Origin: JBGRQA01 sp041725895
GTDB taxonomy: Bacteria; Bacteroidota; Bacteroidia; Bacteroidales; Marinifilaceae
NCBI GenBank assembly: GCA_041725895.1
Contig: JBGRQA010000007.1
Span: 150,204-214,203 of the forward strand
DNA length: 64,000 nt
Direction: 5' to 3'
In this document: piece after piece, positions 41,447 to 50,989 of the stretch
Numbering within the stretch: position 1 is the stretch's first letter
Layout of the letters: each line of letters starts with the position of its first letter
Notes under the pieces: generated by a model
What the model was told of the DNA's origin: nothing
Databases searched by the model: none
The model's input: the letters and a program-made list of their open reading frames with translations, nothing else
Position numbers and translations under genes: made by a program

Positions 41447-42091
41447 TATTCTTCTTCTTATTGGGGACTTCTAAATAATATAATCCCATTTCCTATCCAA
41501 AGTATCCCCCACCTCTAGGATTTAGATATTACTCACCTGGTATGGGATATGAAAATCCTATTTATGTTCAAATTTATGTAAAAAAAATACACGGTAACCA
41601 ATCAAGTAAACATATTTCAGAATTTCAAAACCTTCTACATGGTTTCATTTTTTTACCAATTTAATCTTCTTGGAACCAATTGTGAAAACCAACAGAACCG
41701 GTTAGGAAATCGTAATAGTCGATTTTTCAACCTATAGGGCTTTGTTGTAATTATTTACGATACGGCAGTTTGCTCTACTATTGTATTGCACAAAAGCTGT
41801 GGTTAAAACAGTAAAAAGTCTTTCTGTTTTTTGTGAAGACTAGTTGTTTACTATTTGCATAACTTCCATAAAGAATGATAAGCTATAAACTATTTCAACA
41901 ATTCGAAGTTTTAAGGCAATTTTTATAATTACTTGCCAGGTTTTAGTGGGAAAAGTGCAAGTCCAGCTTCACATGGACTTTTCTGCAACAAATTGTATTT
42001 ATTCTTACAATCAGTTTTTTATTTCCATCCAAACCATTGAGATAGCAATCCGGAAGAAACATAAACAAACCTGTTTCTGATTAGTACCGAT
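41447..42091. other. Intergenic region, one hairpin
   Basis: AT-rich 645 bp. AAGTCCA and TGGACTT (about 41969-41991) form a hairpin flanked by a T run (ACTTTTC). No coding frame or other element is supported. Confidence 0.5.
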
Positions 42092-42841
42092 TTATTTCAA
42101 CCTTTGCTTTTCAACCAATTCAATTGTATGAATTAACAATTCCCGTCCACCATAATTGCCATGTCCCGGTACAATAATCTCAACATCCTGGTACTCATCC
42201 ATTACCTTTTTCACGGTCACGTCCCAATCAGCCAATACTGCTTCGCCAATATATCCCAGCCCTTTTGAAGCTATCGACTTAACCAGGCAACCACCAAACA
42301 GAATCTGCTTTTGGGGAAGCCAGACTGTTATATTGTCAAAGGTGTGACCCCCGCCAAAGTATCTGCATTCAATTTGCAATCCGTTAAAATTAAAGCTTAA
42401 GGAGTCGGTAAAGCATCTGGAAGGAATTGGCAGTTCCTGCTCTTTGCATTTGCTAATGGTCATCGAATTAGCGATAGACTCAATCCCCCTGCTTTGTAGG
42501 TATTCTAAACCTCCAATGCAATCTTCATGATAGTGTCCGGCAATAAGTTTTACCAAACTAACACCAAATGACTCCTCCATGTATTCAGTCAACCGTCTTG
42601 TTTTGTCATTATCCATTGGAGTATCAATCATTATTGCTTGTCCATTTTTAATAACAATCATACCGTTCGAGGGAACTCTGCCGTATTTCTGCATTTCGTG
42701 CCAGGTCGTATGAATAAAAACAGAATCCTGAAGAGGGATTAATTGAATGTCATCATCAATCACTATTTTATCATCTGTTTGGGCTATTACTTGAGATAAT
42801 CCAATCATCCCGAAGATTACAATCAAAATTGTCTTTTTCAT
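42092..42841 (-). CDS. Subclass B1 metallo-beta-lactamase
   Basis: The ATG at 42841 has AGGAG 10 bp upstream and starts a signal peptide (MKKTILIVIFGMIGLSQVIAQ), giving 249 residues. All zinc ligands of the B1 subclass are in place: His/His/Asp in GHYHEDCIGG, His in YFGGGHTFDN, Cys in LFGGCLVKS and His in VPGHGNYGG. The HxHxDCIGG arrangement is like CcrA. B1 enzymes hydrolyse penicillins, cephalosporins and carbapenems in the periplasm. It appears to be a stand-alone chromosomal gene, with no transposase or integron nearby. Hydrolytic activity is inferred from the residues. Confidence 0.88.
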   Translation of the reverse strand: MKKTILIVIFGMIGLSQVIAQTDDKIVIDDDIQLIPLQDSVFIHTTWHEMQKYGRVPSNGMIVIKNGQAIMIDTPMDNDKTRRLTEYMEESFGVSLVKLIAGHYHEDCIGGLEYLQSRGIESIANSMTISKCKEQELPIPSRCFTDSLSFNFNGLQIECRYFGGGHTFDNITVWLPQKQILFGGCLVKSIASKGLGYIGEAVLADWDVTVKKVMDEYQDVEIIVPGHGNYGGRELLIHTIELVEKQRLK

Positions 42842-42942
42842 CAATCTGCTACTCCTATCCTTTTTCGCATTCAATCCTTTAAGGATAAAGCATAAATACC
42901 TTATCCTCTTTAATAATTTAAAATCGCCATGGCATAAAACAG

Positions 42943-43869
42943 CTAAGGCCTTTTATTCCGATAGCTTTCAATTATTTGTGCATCCACCCAGTGAATATCC
43001 TTACTACTACCATAAAAGAAGTATTTCCCATCACGGGTAACAAAGGGACATAGTTCGTAACTACTTGTATTTATTTCAGCCCCCATATTTACGGCTTTCG
43101 TCCACTTACCATCCTCCTTAAAACTAATGTACAAATCTCCCAGGCCATATCCTTCCTTTCGACGGGAGCAAAAGATAATGTAACTCTCATCAGGGGAAAC
43201 AAAAGCATCCGACTCATACCCCGGAGAATTAATATTCTCCCCCATTCTTACGGGTTTTTGATAGACTCCATCTTTCAATTCAGAATAGTAAATATCAAAA
43301 TTCCATTTGGTACTATCCGAAGTATGTACATTCGAGGCGAAATAAAGGGTTCCTTCATTGGAAAAGGAGATATAGTAATCGTCTTTGGATGAATTGATTG
43401 TTGAACCCGCATTAATTGGTTCCGACCAACCCTCTCCTTTTCTTTCAGCATACCAAATATCATAATCCTTTTTTTCTCCTGATCCATTAAGCGGACGATC
43501 GGAAATAAAATACAACCTATTTCCATCGTGAGATAAAAATGGATCGTTGTAACTGTATGCACTATTGAATCGGATCTTTTGGGGCTTGCTCCATTTATTG
43601 TCTATTCGAGTCATAAATCTAATTTCTGACTTTCCACGATCATCCACCCCATAATAAAATTCATTCCCATCTTTCGAAAACACCGATCCAAATTCATATT
43701 CCGAGACTTTGGACACAATACCAGGGGCAAATACTTCCGGTTGAAGTTTCGGTACTTCCTGCCCTATATATTCTCCACCTGAATGGAACTTTTTTTCTTG
43801 TCCCAAGGATTCCTTACTAAAAATAAATGCTGTAATCGTAAATAAAATGAGAGTAAAACTATTTTTCAT
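42943..43869 (-). CDS. Exported WD40-like (PD40) beta-propeller protein
   Basis: The ATG at 43869 opens a signal peptide (MKNSFTLILFTITAFIFS); the longer frame from 43917 is less likely. The 308-residue protein has repeated PD40 motifs: DGNEFYYGVDDRGKSEIRF, DGNRLYFISDRP, EGTLYFASN, DESYIIFCSRRK and DGKYFFYGSSK, about one per 45-50 residues, so most of a six-bladed propeller. Homologues of this fold include TolB. Its binding partner is unknown. Confidence 0.82.
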   Translation of the reverse strand: MKNSFTLILFTITAFIFSKESLGQEKKFHSGGEYIGQEVPKLQPEVFAPGIVSKVSEYEFGSVFSKDGNEFYYGVDDRGKSEIRFMTRIDNKWSKPQKIRFNSAYSYNDPFLSHDGNRLYFISDRPLNGSGEKKDYDIWYAERKGEGWSEPINAGSTINSSKDDYYISFSNEGTLYFASNVHTSDSTKWNFDIYYSELKDGVYQKPVRMGENINSPGYESDAFVSPDESYIIFCSRRKEGYGLGDLYISFKEDGKWTKAVNMGAEINTSSYELCPFVTRDGKYFFYGSSKDIHWVDAQIIESYRNKRP

Positions 43870-44430
43870 GGATATGCATTTTTCGATATGGATTACTGAA
43901 TACATGTTAAGTAGCAAAAGTATTATTCTTACTTACTCAATCGAATAGAATTCCTCATAAACAAACACAAGAGAATTCCATTTCAGTCTTAAACTTAACA
44001 AAAAATCACAAACTAACAACATAGTTATGCAATTCTAGTTCACCCAACCAAAAACAACTCCTTGTAAACTTATGCGCTATGGGCTCCGGATAATTTAAAG
44101 GATTTGAATGAATAACAGGAAAACACAGCTACTACTCCTATTTCAAAAACAAGAGATACAAAAGTTACAATTTCTACAGGAGAAAATAAAGCATAAAAGA
44201 AACCTTGGGAGGTAGATTCTACAAAAAACGAATACATTGCCTAAAGAATTCAACCACAGAGGATATAAAGAAGCAACGGAGAAAGTCATGATGTTTTCGT
44301 GCAGCCCTGGCACATTCTTCATACATGTTGCACTAACCTTGTACAATTCTACCCAGCAGACAAACAGTTCCATAAAATTTGGTACTGATTTTGTTATATT
44401 TGTCCAAAACACGAAAGAAAAACCAAGTCT
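43870..44430. other. Divergent intergenic region
   Basis: 561 bp between the PD40 gene and the divergent lipoprotein gene, with the -7 box at 44395-44402. Short frames show no protein character. Confidence 0.5.
44395..44402 (+). promoter_or_regulatory. TAnnTTTG -7 promoter box
   Basis: TATATTTG is an exact consensus match, 28 bp before the ATG of the lipoprotein gene at 44431. Confidence 0.55.
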
Positions 44431-45579
44431 ATGCGAAAAATTCTACCATTACTCACGCTGATTTTGGGAGTCTACTTAACTTCCTGCAGTTCGGGTGAAA
44501 AGGCCCTTGAAAAAGGAAACTACTACCAAGCTGTGATGAAGTCGGTTTCCCGTTTGCGATCCAATCCCAACAAAACCAAAGCACAGCAAACCCTACTTAA
44601 AAGCTATCCAATGGCTGTAAACTGGTATGAGCAACAAATCAACCATACTTTAGCAGCCAATGGACCTTTAAAATGGACTCAGGTTGTCGACAAATATCAA
44701 ACCTTAAATCGCCTGGCCCAGGAAATTGACCGTTGTCCTGCTGCTAAAAATCTGATTTCCTCTCCCCACTACTATATGAGTGAACTGGAGAATGCCAAGT
44801 CACAAGCAGGTCCGGAATGCTACAAAGCCGGTGAGCAAGCTCTTGCCAAGGGGACCCGGGAAGGTGCCCGTACTGCCTACCATCATTTTGTTAAGGCCAA
44901 CGAATTTGTCCCTAACTACCGGGATGTGCTGCATTGGATCGAAGAATCAAAATACCTGGCCACCCTCAAAGTAGTTGTAGAGCAAATCCCGTTACCTTCT
45001 GCAAAATACAGACTTAGTGCAGATTTCTTTCAGGATCAGGTAGACAAATTCATTGGACAATCTTTAGGCAAAGAGTTTGTTCGCTTCTACAGTCCAGAAG
45101 AAGCCGAAAACGAAAAGCTAGAGGTTCTCGATCAAATTGTTCGAATCCAATTCGAAGATTTTGTTGTTGGCGAAACACATGAATTAGCCAACAGAAAAGT
45201 AGTAACAAGCCAGGATAGTGTAAAGGTTGGTGAAATCACCCTAAAAGATGGCTCTAAGGTAGATGTACTCAACCGGGTAAAAGCCAAGTTGACCGTTCAC
45301 AAACGGGAAGTCATATCCAAAGGATTACTTAATCTTCAAATTGTTGATTTCAGAAGCAATAGAATATTAAGTCACGAGCGCATTCCCGGAGAATTTGTAT
45401 GGTTTACTCAATGGGGGCATTTCAATGGTGATGAAAGAGCACTAACGCCTAAAGAAATAGACATTTGCAAACAAGAACCGGTTCCGGCTCCGGCACCGCA
45501 GGATCTGTTTATCGAGTTCACCAAACCGATCTATACACAACTGACAAGCAAACTGAAAAGTTTCTATCGTAGATATTAA
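44431..45579 (+). CDS. TPR-like lipoprotein
   Basis: The 382-residue protein has a lipoprotein signal with LTSC (Cys near residue 19). Residues about 25-180 are helical with TPR-like pairs (KALEKGNYYQAVMKSVSRL; CYKAGEQALAKGTREGARTAYHHFVKA, each part of a repeat). The C-terminal half is beta-rich (LKVVVEQIPLPS; VIRIQFEDFVVGET-like VRIQFEDFVVG). No domain can be named with confidence. It ends near a shared bidirectional terminator. Confidence 0.75.
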   Translation: MRKILPLLTLILGVYLTSCSSGEKALEKGNYYQAVMKSVSRLRSNPNKTKAQQTLLKSYPMAVNWYEQQINHTLAANGPLKWTQVVDKYQTLNRLAQEIDRCPAAKNLISSPHYYMSELENAKSQAGPECYKAGEQALAKGTREGARTAYHHFVKANEFVPNYRDVLHWIEESKYLATLKVVVEQIPLPSAKYRLSADFFQDQVDKFIGQSLGKEFVRFYSPEEAENEKLEVLDQIVRIQFEDFVVGETHELANRKVVTSQDSVKVGEITLKDGSKVDVLNRVKAKLTVHKREVISKGLLNLQIVDFRSNRILSHERIPGEFVWFTQWGHFNGDERALTPKEIDICKQEPVPAPAPQDLFIEFTKPIYTQLTSKLKSFYRRY

Positions 45580-45706
45580 AAAAAACAGGCAGTTACAGTT
45601 GTATTTTAATTCGACGATACTAATCGCTTCTAAAATCGATTTTTTTTTATCAGCAAATATCAATTCAAAATAATCTGAATATAATATTCGTAAACAGTTT
45701 CAAATT

Positions 45707-45737
45707 AACAGGGAGGTACATTGACCTCCCTGTTTTA
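45707..45737. terminator. Bidirectional terminator between convergent genes
   Basis: AACAGGGAGGT and ACCTCCCTGTT form a perfect 11-bp stem around a 6-nt loop, followed by TTAC on the plus strand. Confidence 0.8.
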
Positions 45738-45875
45738 CAAAAAACAAAAACAACCTAATCTACGAAATTAATTCTGCGCTAACAGCATTCAAATCCTGAC
45801 TAAAACAAAAACTACTTGCATTTATTTCTAATTAAATCATCCTGTACTCCTCTAAATTGATCACAGGATATTTTA

Positions 45876-46883
45876 TTAACTCAAAGCTCTGGTTTTCCCG
45901 TAATGGTGCATTATGTACCTTGCTACATAACGGGCATTATCAGGATAATCTACCAGGCCCTTTTTGCCTTCCGCTTCCAACCATAGATTCAGCTCTTCTT
46001 TTTTCATTGCTTCAAAATGATGCCAAACCGGAATCCCCATCTTCTGCAATGCATAAGCATTGCATTCCTGTTCGAATTGTCCTTTCATAGGTACTACCGC
46101 AAGTTTCTTTCCCAGAAAAAGTGTCTCTGCAGGCGTTTCAAAACCAGCCCCACAAACTACACCATCACAGGTTCGCATGCTCTCCAGAAACGAACTGCCA
46201 TTCACCGGAAAAACAGATACATTGCCACGTTTAAAACTCTTCTTTGTGTGCTTGCTAAATACTTCCCATTTTTTACTACTTCCATTGTTGAACACTTTCA
46301 GCAAAACGTCATCAGAATAGGCAGGCAGGTACACAGTAATATGGCCTCTATTTTCGGGTTCCAATACACGAATTTGCCTACGAAGAACAGGTGTAAAAAT
46401 ATTATCGCCATAAGTATCAAAATGAAACCCCAGGTACTTGTTGCAGGGTGCATAATTGTTCAGAATCCACATTCCTAAAGGATCCACCTTCTCAGGCATC
46501 GGCACATTAGGCGAAAGTAAAGAACTTTGATGGCTCACTCCAAGACAATATTTCCTCTTTATTTTACAGGCCCAAGCCGTGACAGGCTCAAAATCACTGA
46601 TCACCAGATCATACTCCTCCACGGGTAGTCTTTTCACATCTTTCATAAACCGGATCAAATTCAGGTAACGAACAGTTTTGGGTAAATCAATGCCCCCATT
46701 GCGTCCAAAGAAAAATCCTAATCCCTGGCAATTGTACTTCACCGGAAAATCAATACTCAAGTCATGATGCAAGCCACTAATAAGAACATCAACCTCCGCC
46801 TCCCTTTTCAAGTAGGGAAGCAATTCCATCGCACGGGTCAAATGGCCATTCCCTGTTCCCTGTATTCCATACAATATTTTCAT
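45876..46883 (-). CDS. Glycosyltransferase, UDP-glycosyltransferase/GT28-like
   Basis: The start is placed at the ATG at 46883 (MKILYGIQGTGNGHLTRAMELLP); a GTG at 46889 is also possible and would sit next to the stop of the upstream gene. The 335-residue protein has the GTxGNGHLTRA N-terminal loop of GT-B enzymes and a C-terminal nucleotide-sugar site (CDGVVCGAGFETPAETLFLGKKLAVVPMKGQFEQECNA, in parts). The donor and acceptor are unknown. Pairing with an LpxH-like hydrolase suggests envelope glycolipid work. Confidence 0.82.
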   Translation of the reverse strand: MKILYGIQGTGNGHLTRAMELLPYLKREAEVDVLISGLHHDLSIDFPVKYNCQGLGFFFGRNGGIDLPKTVRYLNLIRFMKDVKRLPVEEYDLVISDFEPVTAWACKIKRKYCLGVSHQSSLLSPNVPMPEKVDPLGMWILNNYAPCNKYLGFHFDTYGDNIFTPVLRRQIRVLEPENRGHITVYLPAYSDDVLLKVFNNGSSKKWEVFSKHTKKSFKRGNVSVFPVNGSSFLESMRTCDGVVCGAGFETPAETLFLGKKLAVVPMKGQFEQECNAYALQKMGIPVWHHFEAMKKEELNLWLEAEGKKGLVDYPDNARYVARYIMHHYGKTRALS

Positions 46884-46890
46884 AACCACA

Positions 46891-47751
46891 TCAAGCTACA
46901 TCGTTTTTCTCAAGAACAAATTCATTCACAAGATCCTTGAATAACTGATCGTAATCATCAATCTGGTACACTGCCGGATCGGGTGTTACAGCATGAGCCT
47001 CCTCATCTTCCTGGTAATGGTAAATACTCCATTTTCCATCGTGAAACTCAAGAGCACTTAGATTCTCAATCCAGTCCCCTGAATTAAGGTAAGTGGTTTT
47101 CCCATTGCGGTTGCTCAACTCCTTCATCTCGGGCTGATGAATATGTCCGCAGGCAACATAGTCGTACCCGTTAGCAATGGCAATATCGCCGGCAGTTTGC
47201 TCAAAATCGTTGATGTATTTAACAGCTGATTTTACGCCGTTCTTAATCTTTTTGGAAAGCGATACTTTCTCCCTCCCCATCATGATAACCACCCAATTCA
47301 CCAGGGAATTGATGAGAATAAGCAAATCGTAACTCCAGGAGCCCAACTTAGTGAGCCACTTGGTATGCTGCATGGTCACATCAAACACATCCCCATGAAA
47401 GATCCAGGTTATCTTCCCCTGAAGATTTAGCACCAATTTATTGACGATATGAAAGGAGCCGATTTTAAATCCTTCAAATTTACGAAGCATTTCATCGTGG
47501 TTTCCTGTTACGTAGTACACGGGACACCCTTTGGATAGAAGGGAAGTAATGTGCTTAAGAATTCGCATGTGCGATTTGGGCCAGTAGCGTTTCTTAAACT
47601 GCCATATATCTACAATGTCTCCATTAAGTACCAACTTGCCCGGCTTGATCGAATTCAGGTACTTTAACAACTCTTCGGCCCTACAACCATAGGTCCCCAG
47701 GTGGATGTCAGAAAGAATGACAAGGTCTACTTTTCTTTTTGAGCTTTTCAT
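46891..47751 (-). CDS. LpxH-like metallophosphoesterase
   Basis: The 286-residue protein has the metal-binding blocks LSDIHLGTYG, NGDIVDIWQF, VTGNHDEM, IFHGDVFD and CGHIHQPE in the order of UDP-2,3-diacylglucosamine hydrolases. LpxH removes UMP in lipid A synthesis. The Bacteroidota group of this size is related, but whether it is the true LpxH or a related polysaccharide-linked hydrolase is not clear. Its stop nearly touches the start of the glycosyltransferase, so the two are translationally coupled. Confidence 0.82.
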   Translation of the reverse strand: MKSSKRKVDLVILSDIHLGTYGCRAEELLKYLNSIKPGKLVLNGDIVDIWQFKKRYWPKSHMRILKHITSLLSKGCPVYYVTGNHDEMLRKFEGFKIGSFHIVNKLVLNLQGKITWIFHGDVFDVTMQHTKWLTKLGSWSYDLLILINSLVNWVVIMMGREKVSLSKKIKNGVKSAVKYINDFEQTAGDIAIANGYDYVACGHIHQPEMKELSNRNGKTTYLNSGDWIENLSALEFHDGKWSIYHYQEDEEAHAVTPDPAVYQIDDYDQLFKDLVNEFVLEKNDVA

Positions 47752-47873
47752 TCGCTTAAACAGTTTTATTATACATCAACAAGGTAAGTATCTACTGTTA
47801 AGCAAGTCTTTTTTGAGAATTAACAAATAATGAATAAAAAGCGGGCAAGGTTAAACTTCCGTAAAATCTAATT

Positions 47874-48437
47874 TTAGGATTCGCAAGAATCGTGGCGGCA
47901 AGTTCTACAATTGGGAGATTTCTTTTGATAATCGATTACGCGCCCACTGGAATCATGTTCGAAGGTACAACATTGAGCCAGGGCATCCTTCAACAGCAAG
48001 CGTCCCCTTTGTACTCTTGATTTTGCACCGGAGTAGGAAATCCCTAACTTATCGGCCACCTCCCGCTGGCTCATTCCATTTAACTCCGACAGCAACAAAA
48101 CCTCACGGTAGCTCTCGGGAAGGGAATTGATCATGGGAAGAATACAACTGTGAATATCCTCCATAGATGCTCCTTCTCCATTCTCTTCCAAATCATTCTC
48201 AATACTGGTGGTTTCCTCCTGTGAGCGATTCATCCGATAGTAGTCGATAATAGTATTGCGAGTAATCTGGTAAAGCCAGGCCTTGATCTTTCGGTCCTCC
48301 TGCAGGGTATTGATATGCGAATGGATCTTGATAAAAACATCCTGAAGAATATCCTCCGCCAGAGTGGGATCAGATACTCTATTCCGAATAAAGCCCAAAA
48401 GCTTTTTATGATATTCTCTCCAAATTTGTTCTACCAT
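47874..48437 (-). CDS. sigZ: SigZ-type RNA polymerase sigma factor with Cys-rich tail
   Basis: The 187-residue ECF-like sigma factor has region 2 (YHKKLLGFIRNRVSDPTLAEDILQDVFIKI, in part; AWLYQITRNTIIDYYR) and region 4 (LPESYREVLLLSELNGMSQREVADKLG, in part; SRVQRGRLLLKD). The C-terminal 37 residues carry CC, C..C and C, as in the SigZ group, possibly a metal-binding or redox module. No anti-sigma gene is adjacent. Targets are unknown. It is a single gene on the minus strand. Confidence 0.85.
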   Translation of the reverse strand: MVEQIWREYHKKLLGFIRNRVSDPTLAEDILQDVFIKIHSHINTLQEDRKIKAWLYQITRNTIIDYYRMNRSQEETTSIENDLEENGEGASMEDIHSCILPMINSLPESYREVLLLSELNGMSQREVADKLGISYSGAKSRVQRGRLLLKDALAQCCTFEHDSSGRVIDYQKKSPNCRTCRHDSCES

Positions 48438-48698
48438 GACCTCTTGTTTCCAACAAATTTAATAAAAAAGAGAATTACTACTCCTTTTCCCTGCTATTTC
48501 TCTTTATCCGAATTCCGGCAAAAAGGTGATAGATAAAAAAAGCTCCTAGGGATTGAAGAATATTTTATTATAGAAATTTACAAACACTCGGTAATAAAGG
48601 TTCCATTTCAACCCAAAACCCGCCCCATAATAAACAGGAGCAGGTCGGGTTCAAATCAATTTAATGCAAACTAATCAAAAGACAATAGCCAGTACAAC

Positions 48699-49853
48699 CT
48701 ATCGAGCCAATTGCTCCACCAATTGTGGCACCTCTCTTCGCCACCAAGTCTCGGGTCTAATATTTTTTAAAGCAACCACCTCATTCAGTCGGGGAGTAAG
48801 TACCTGGTAGTTCTTGTCTTGAGCTGCTGTGAGAAAACGCTCAACAGGTTCGGTCCAGCTATGAAGACTCAACTTGAATTTCCCCCAGTGGATAGGCACC
48901 ACCACCCTGGCTTTCAGATCTTCTCCCACTTGAGCTGATTGTTCCGGCATCATATGAATGGAAGACCATGCTTCATTGTACTGGCCGCATTCGATAAAGG
49001 CCAGATCAAAGGGACCGTATTTGGCTCCGATCTTCTGGAAACCGTTAAAATAGCCTGAGTCCCCGGTGAAAAAAACCTTTTTGCGATTTCCAATAACAGC
49101 CCAGGCTCCCCACTGTGTTTTGTCCCGGTCTGCAAGGCCCCTTCCGGAGAAGTGACGCGTTGGTGTAAAGACCAATTCAATATTTTGATCCAATGGAATT
49201 TCATCCCACCAATCCAGTTCAGTAATTTTATCTGCCGGTACACCCCAAGCCTCCAAATGTACCCGAACGCCCAGTGGAACGAAAAAGGCATCCACCTTAT
49301 CCTTTAATTTCCTGATGGTAGAATAATCCAGATGATCGTAATGATCATGCGAAATTAAAACGGCATCCACCTGGGGCAGATCCTCCACCTCCAATTTATC
49401 AGAATAGGTAAAACTTTTGGGCCCGGCAAAGGAGAACAGGGAAGCCCTTTCACTAAAAACCGGATCAATAAGAAGCACTTTCCCCTCGATATTGAGGAGT
49501 ACGGAAGAATGACCGAACCAGGAGAAGCTCAACTCGTCGTCGTCCTTTTTATCTATAAACTCCTTCCGCCCGAAAGATTTGGTTTTCAACTCGTAATTGG
49601 GTTCCCGGTTGTTCCCTTTCCGGAAAAATTCCAACATTACCGATAACTTGGGCACCGGCATATTTGTTTCAACCGGGTTTACAAACTTTCCTTCGCTATA
49701 GTTGGGAGATCGTTCCAAAACCTCTTGGTAGGTTCGGGTAATTCTCCCCCCAAATTGCGGGGCAAACAGAAAAAAGGCAGTTATCCCCACAATTATTACT
49801 ATTCCAATCTTCAAAAGTATCATGAGCCTACATTTTAGTGAATAATTATTCAT
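48699..49853 (-). CDS. Membrane-anchored MBL-fold hydrolase (NAPE-PLD/UlaG-like)
   Basis: The 384-residue protein starts with a membrane anchor (about 12-30), then a metallo-beta-lactamase fold with SWFGHSSVLLNIEGKVLLIDPVF, the ligand motif SHDHYDHLD, FTPTRHFSGRG, FTGDSGYF and VPIHWG. This architecture is that of NAPE-PLD-like or UlaG-like hydrolases. The substrate is unknown. It lies 27 bp downstream of the tetR gene, so the two probably form an operon and the regulator may control it. The ATG at 49853 is used; a second at 49823 is possible. Confidence 0.84.
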   Translation of the reverse strand: MNNYSLKCRLMILLKIGIVIIVGITAFFLFAPQFGGRITRTYQEVLERSPNYSEGKFVNPVETNMPVPKLSVMLEFFRKGNNREPNYELKTKSFGRKEFIDKKDDDELSFSWFGHSSVLLNIEGKVLLIDPVFSERASLFSFAGPKSFTYSDKLEVEDLPQVDAVLISHDHYDHLDYSTIRKLKDKVDAFFVPLGVRVHLEAWGVPADKITELDWWDEIPLDQNIELVFTPTRHFSGRGLADRDKTQWGAWAVIGNRKKVFFTGDSGYFNGFQKIGAKYGPFDLAFIECGQYNEAWSSIHMMPEQSAQVGEDLKARVVVPIHWGKFKLSLHSWTEPVERFLTAAQDKNYQVLTPRLNEVVALKNIRPETWWRREVPQLVEQLAR

Positions 49854-49880
49854 TTTAAAATCAAAAAAAGTGGGAGCCTC

Positions 49881-50453
49881 CTAAGCCTTTAGGGCATCCC
49901 AAATTAGTGAATAAATCAAATCCAGATTCTCCTGGTTCAATTCCATCTGACCGGAATTAATCAAATTTTCAAACTCCGAGCTGATTCCATTGATCACCGC
50001 AAACAATAACAAGTCATCCAAATCCTTAATAATCATTTGCTTTTTCCCATCCTCCACCATTTCGAAAAAGGGAGCGAAAAGTTCCATCCCCTGATTTTGA
50101 ACCTCTTCACGGATAAAAGGGGACCGAAAATACTGTTCCAGAAATGCAGATTCCTGCCTGTTTTCGATACTGTTTCTCAGATGCGCCACCACCACATGCT
50201 TCAATGCCAACTTGAAGGGTTTGTCAGCTCTCCAGCCTGCAAGAAGATTCTTCGCTTTCCGTTTCTTCAGATACAAGTACAGCTCATTAATCAAAACTTC
50301 CTTGTTCTTGAAATAAATATACAGAGTACCGGTGGCGATACCAGCTTCCTTTGCAATTTTGGCCATCGTCATACCCACAAATCCAAGCTTTTCGTTCAAC
50401 CTCAGCGTTGCCTGGTAGATGGCTTCTATTTTTTGTTCATCCTTTAATCGCAT
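49881..50453 (-). CDS. TetR/AcrR family transcriptional regulator
   Basis: The 190-residue protein has an N-terminal TetR helix-turn-helix (TMAKIAKEAGIATGTLYIYFKNKEVLI, about 29-55, here in part) and a helical ligand-binding domain. It lies 27 bp before the MBL-fold gene and probably controls that operon. The ligand is unknown. Confidence 0.88.
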   Translation of the reverse strand: MRLKDEQKIEAIYQATLRLNEKLGFVGMTMAKIAKEAGIATGTLYIYFKNKEVLINELYLYLKKRKAKNLLAGWRADKPFKLALKHVVVAHLRNSIENRQESAFLEQYFRSPFIREEVQNQGMELFAPFFEMVEDGKKQMIIKDLDDLLLFAVINGISSEFENLINSGQMELNQENLDLIYSLIWDALKA

Positions 50454-50561
50454 GGAACAAATATAATGAATAAATATTCACCCTAAATGATTTTGAGATT
50501 TTTTAACACTTACAATCAACAAACACAACTTCCTCCATCAACCAACTCCAAAGACACAAAA

Positions 50562-50583
50562 AAACGCTGACCGAAGCCAGCGT
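50562..50583 (-). terminator. Terminator of the Cys-rich protein gene
   Basis: ACGCTGGC-TTCG-GTCAGCGT (minus strand) is a hairpin followed by TTTTTTT. It lies about 35 bp after the stop at 50617. Confidence 0.8.
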
Positions 50584-50616
50584 CATCTATGAAAATCAGT
50601 TTCAATTGTTATTAGT

Positions 50617-50880
50617 CTAGCATCCGCAATTGCCCCCACAACCACATCCACTTCCGGCATAGCTCATATCACTATAAGGATTTTTCTTCTTCTCCCTGGT
50701 TCCGCACTGACAAACTCCAGGTTCCTTTTTGCCCCCACTGCCACAGGTACAGTTCTTTTTATCCTCCTCGGTGGGAATGTATTCACTCATTACCTCTTGG
50801 GCCAATTTCCCCTGCAATTCTTCATCGTGGCAACAGATACCTGTGTGGTGCAATTGCGATCCGCAACATTCGTTATTCAT
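50617..50880 (-). CDS. Small Cys-rich protein
   Basis: The 87-residue protein has 14 Cys in pairs: CCGSQ, ICCHDE, NCTCGSGG, VCQCG, and GCGCGGNCGC at the end, with a His pair near residue 11. It is not a family I recognise. Such density suggests metal binding (zinc, copper or iron-sulfur). It has its own terminator. Confidence 0.75.
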   Translation of the reverse strand: MNNECCGSQLHHTGICCHDEELQGKLAQEVMSEYIPTEEDKKNCTCGSGGKKEPGVCQCGTREKKKNPYSDMSYAGSGCGCGGNCGC

Positions 50881-50989
50881 ATCTTCGTTGTTTTAAGTGT
50901 TTTCAATAAAAATTATTTGATTCACTTAGGTAGACGAAGAATTTCAGAAACGGACGCAAAAAAATATTACAATATTGAAATTCTTTTAT

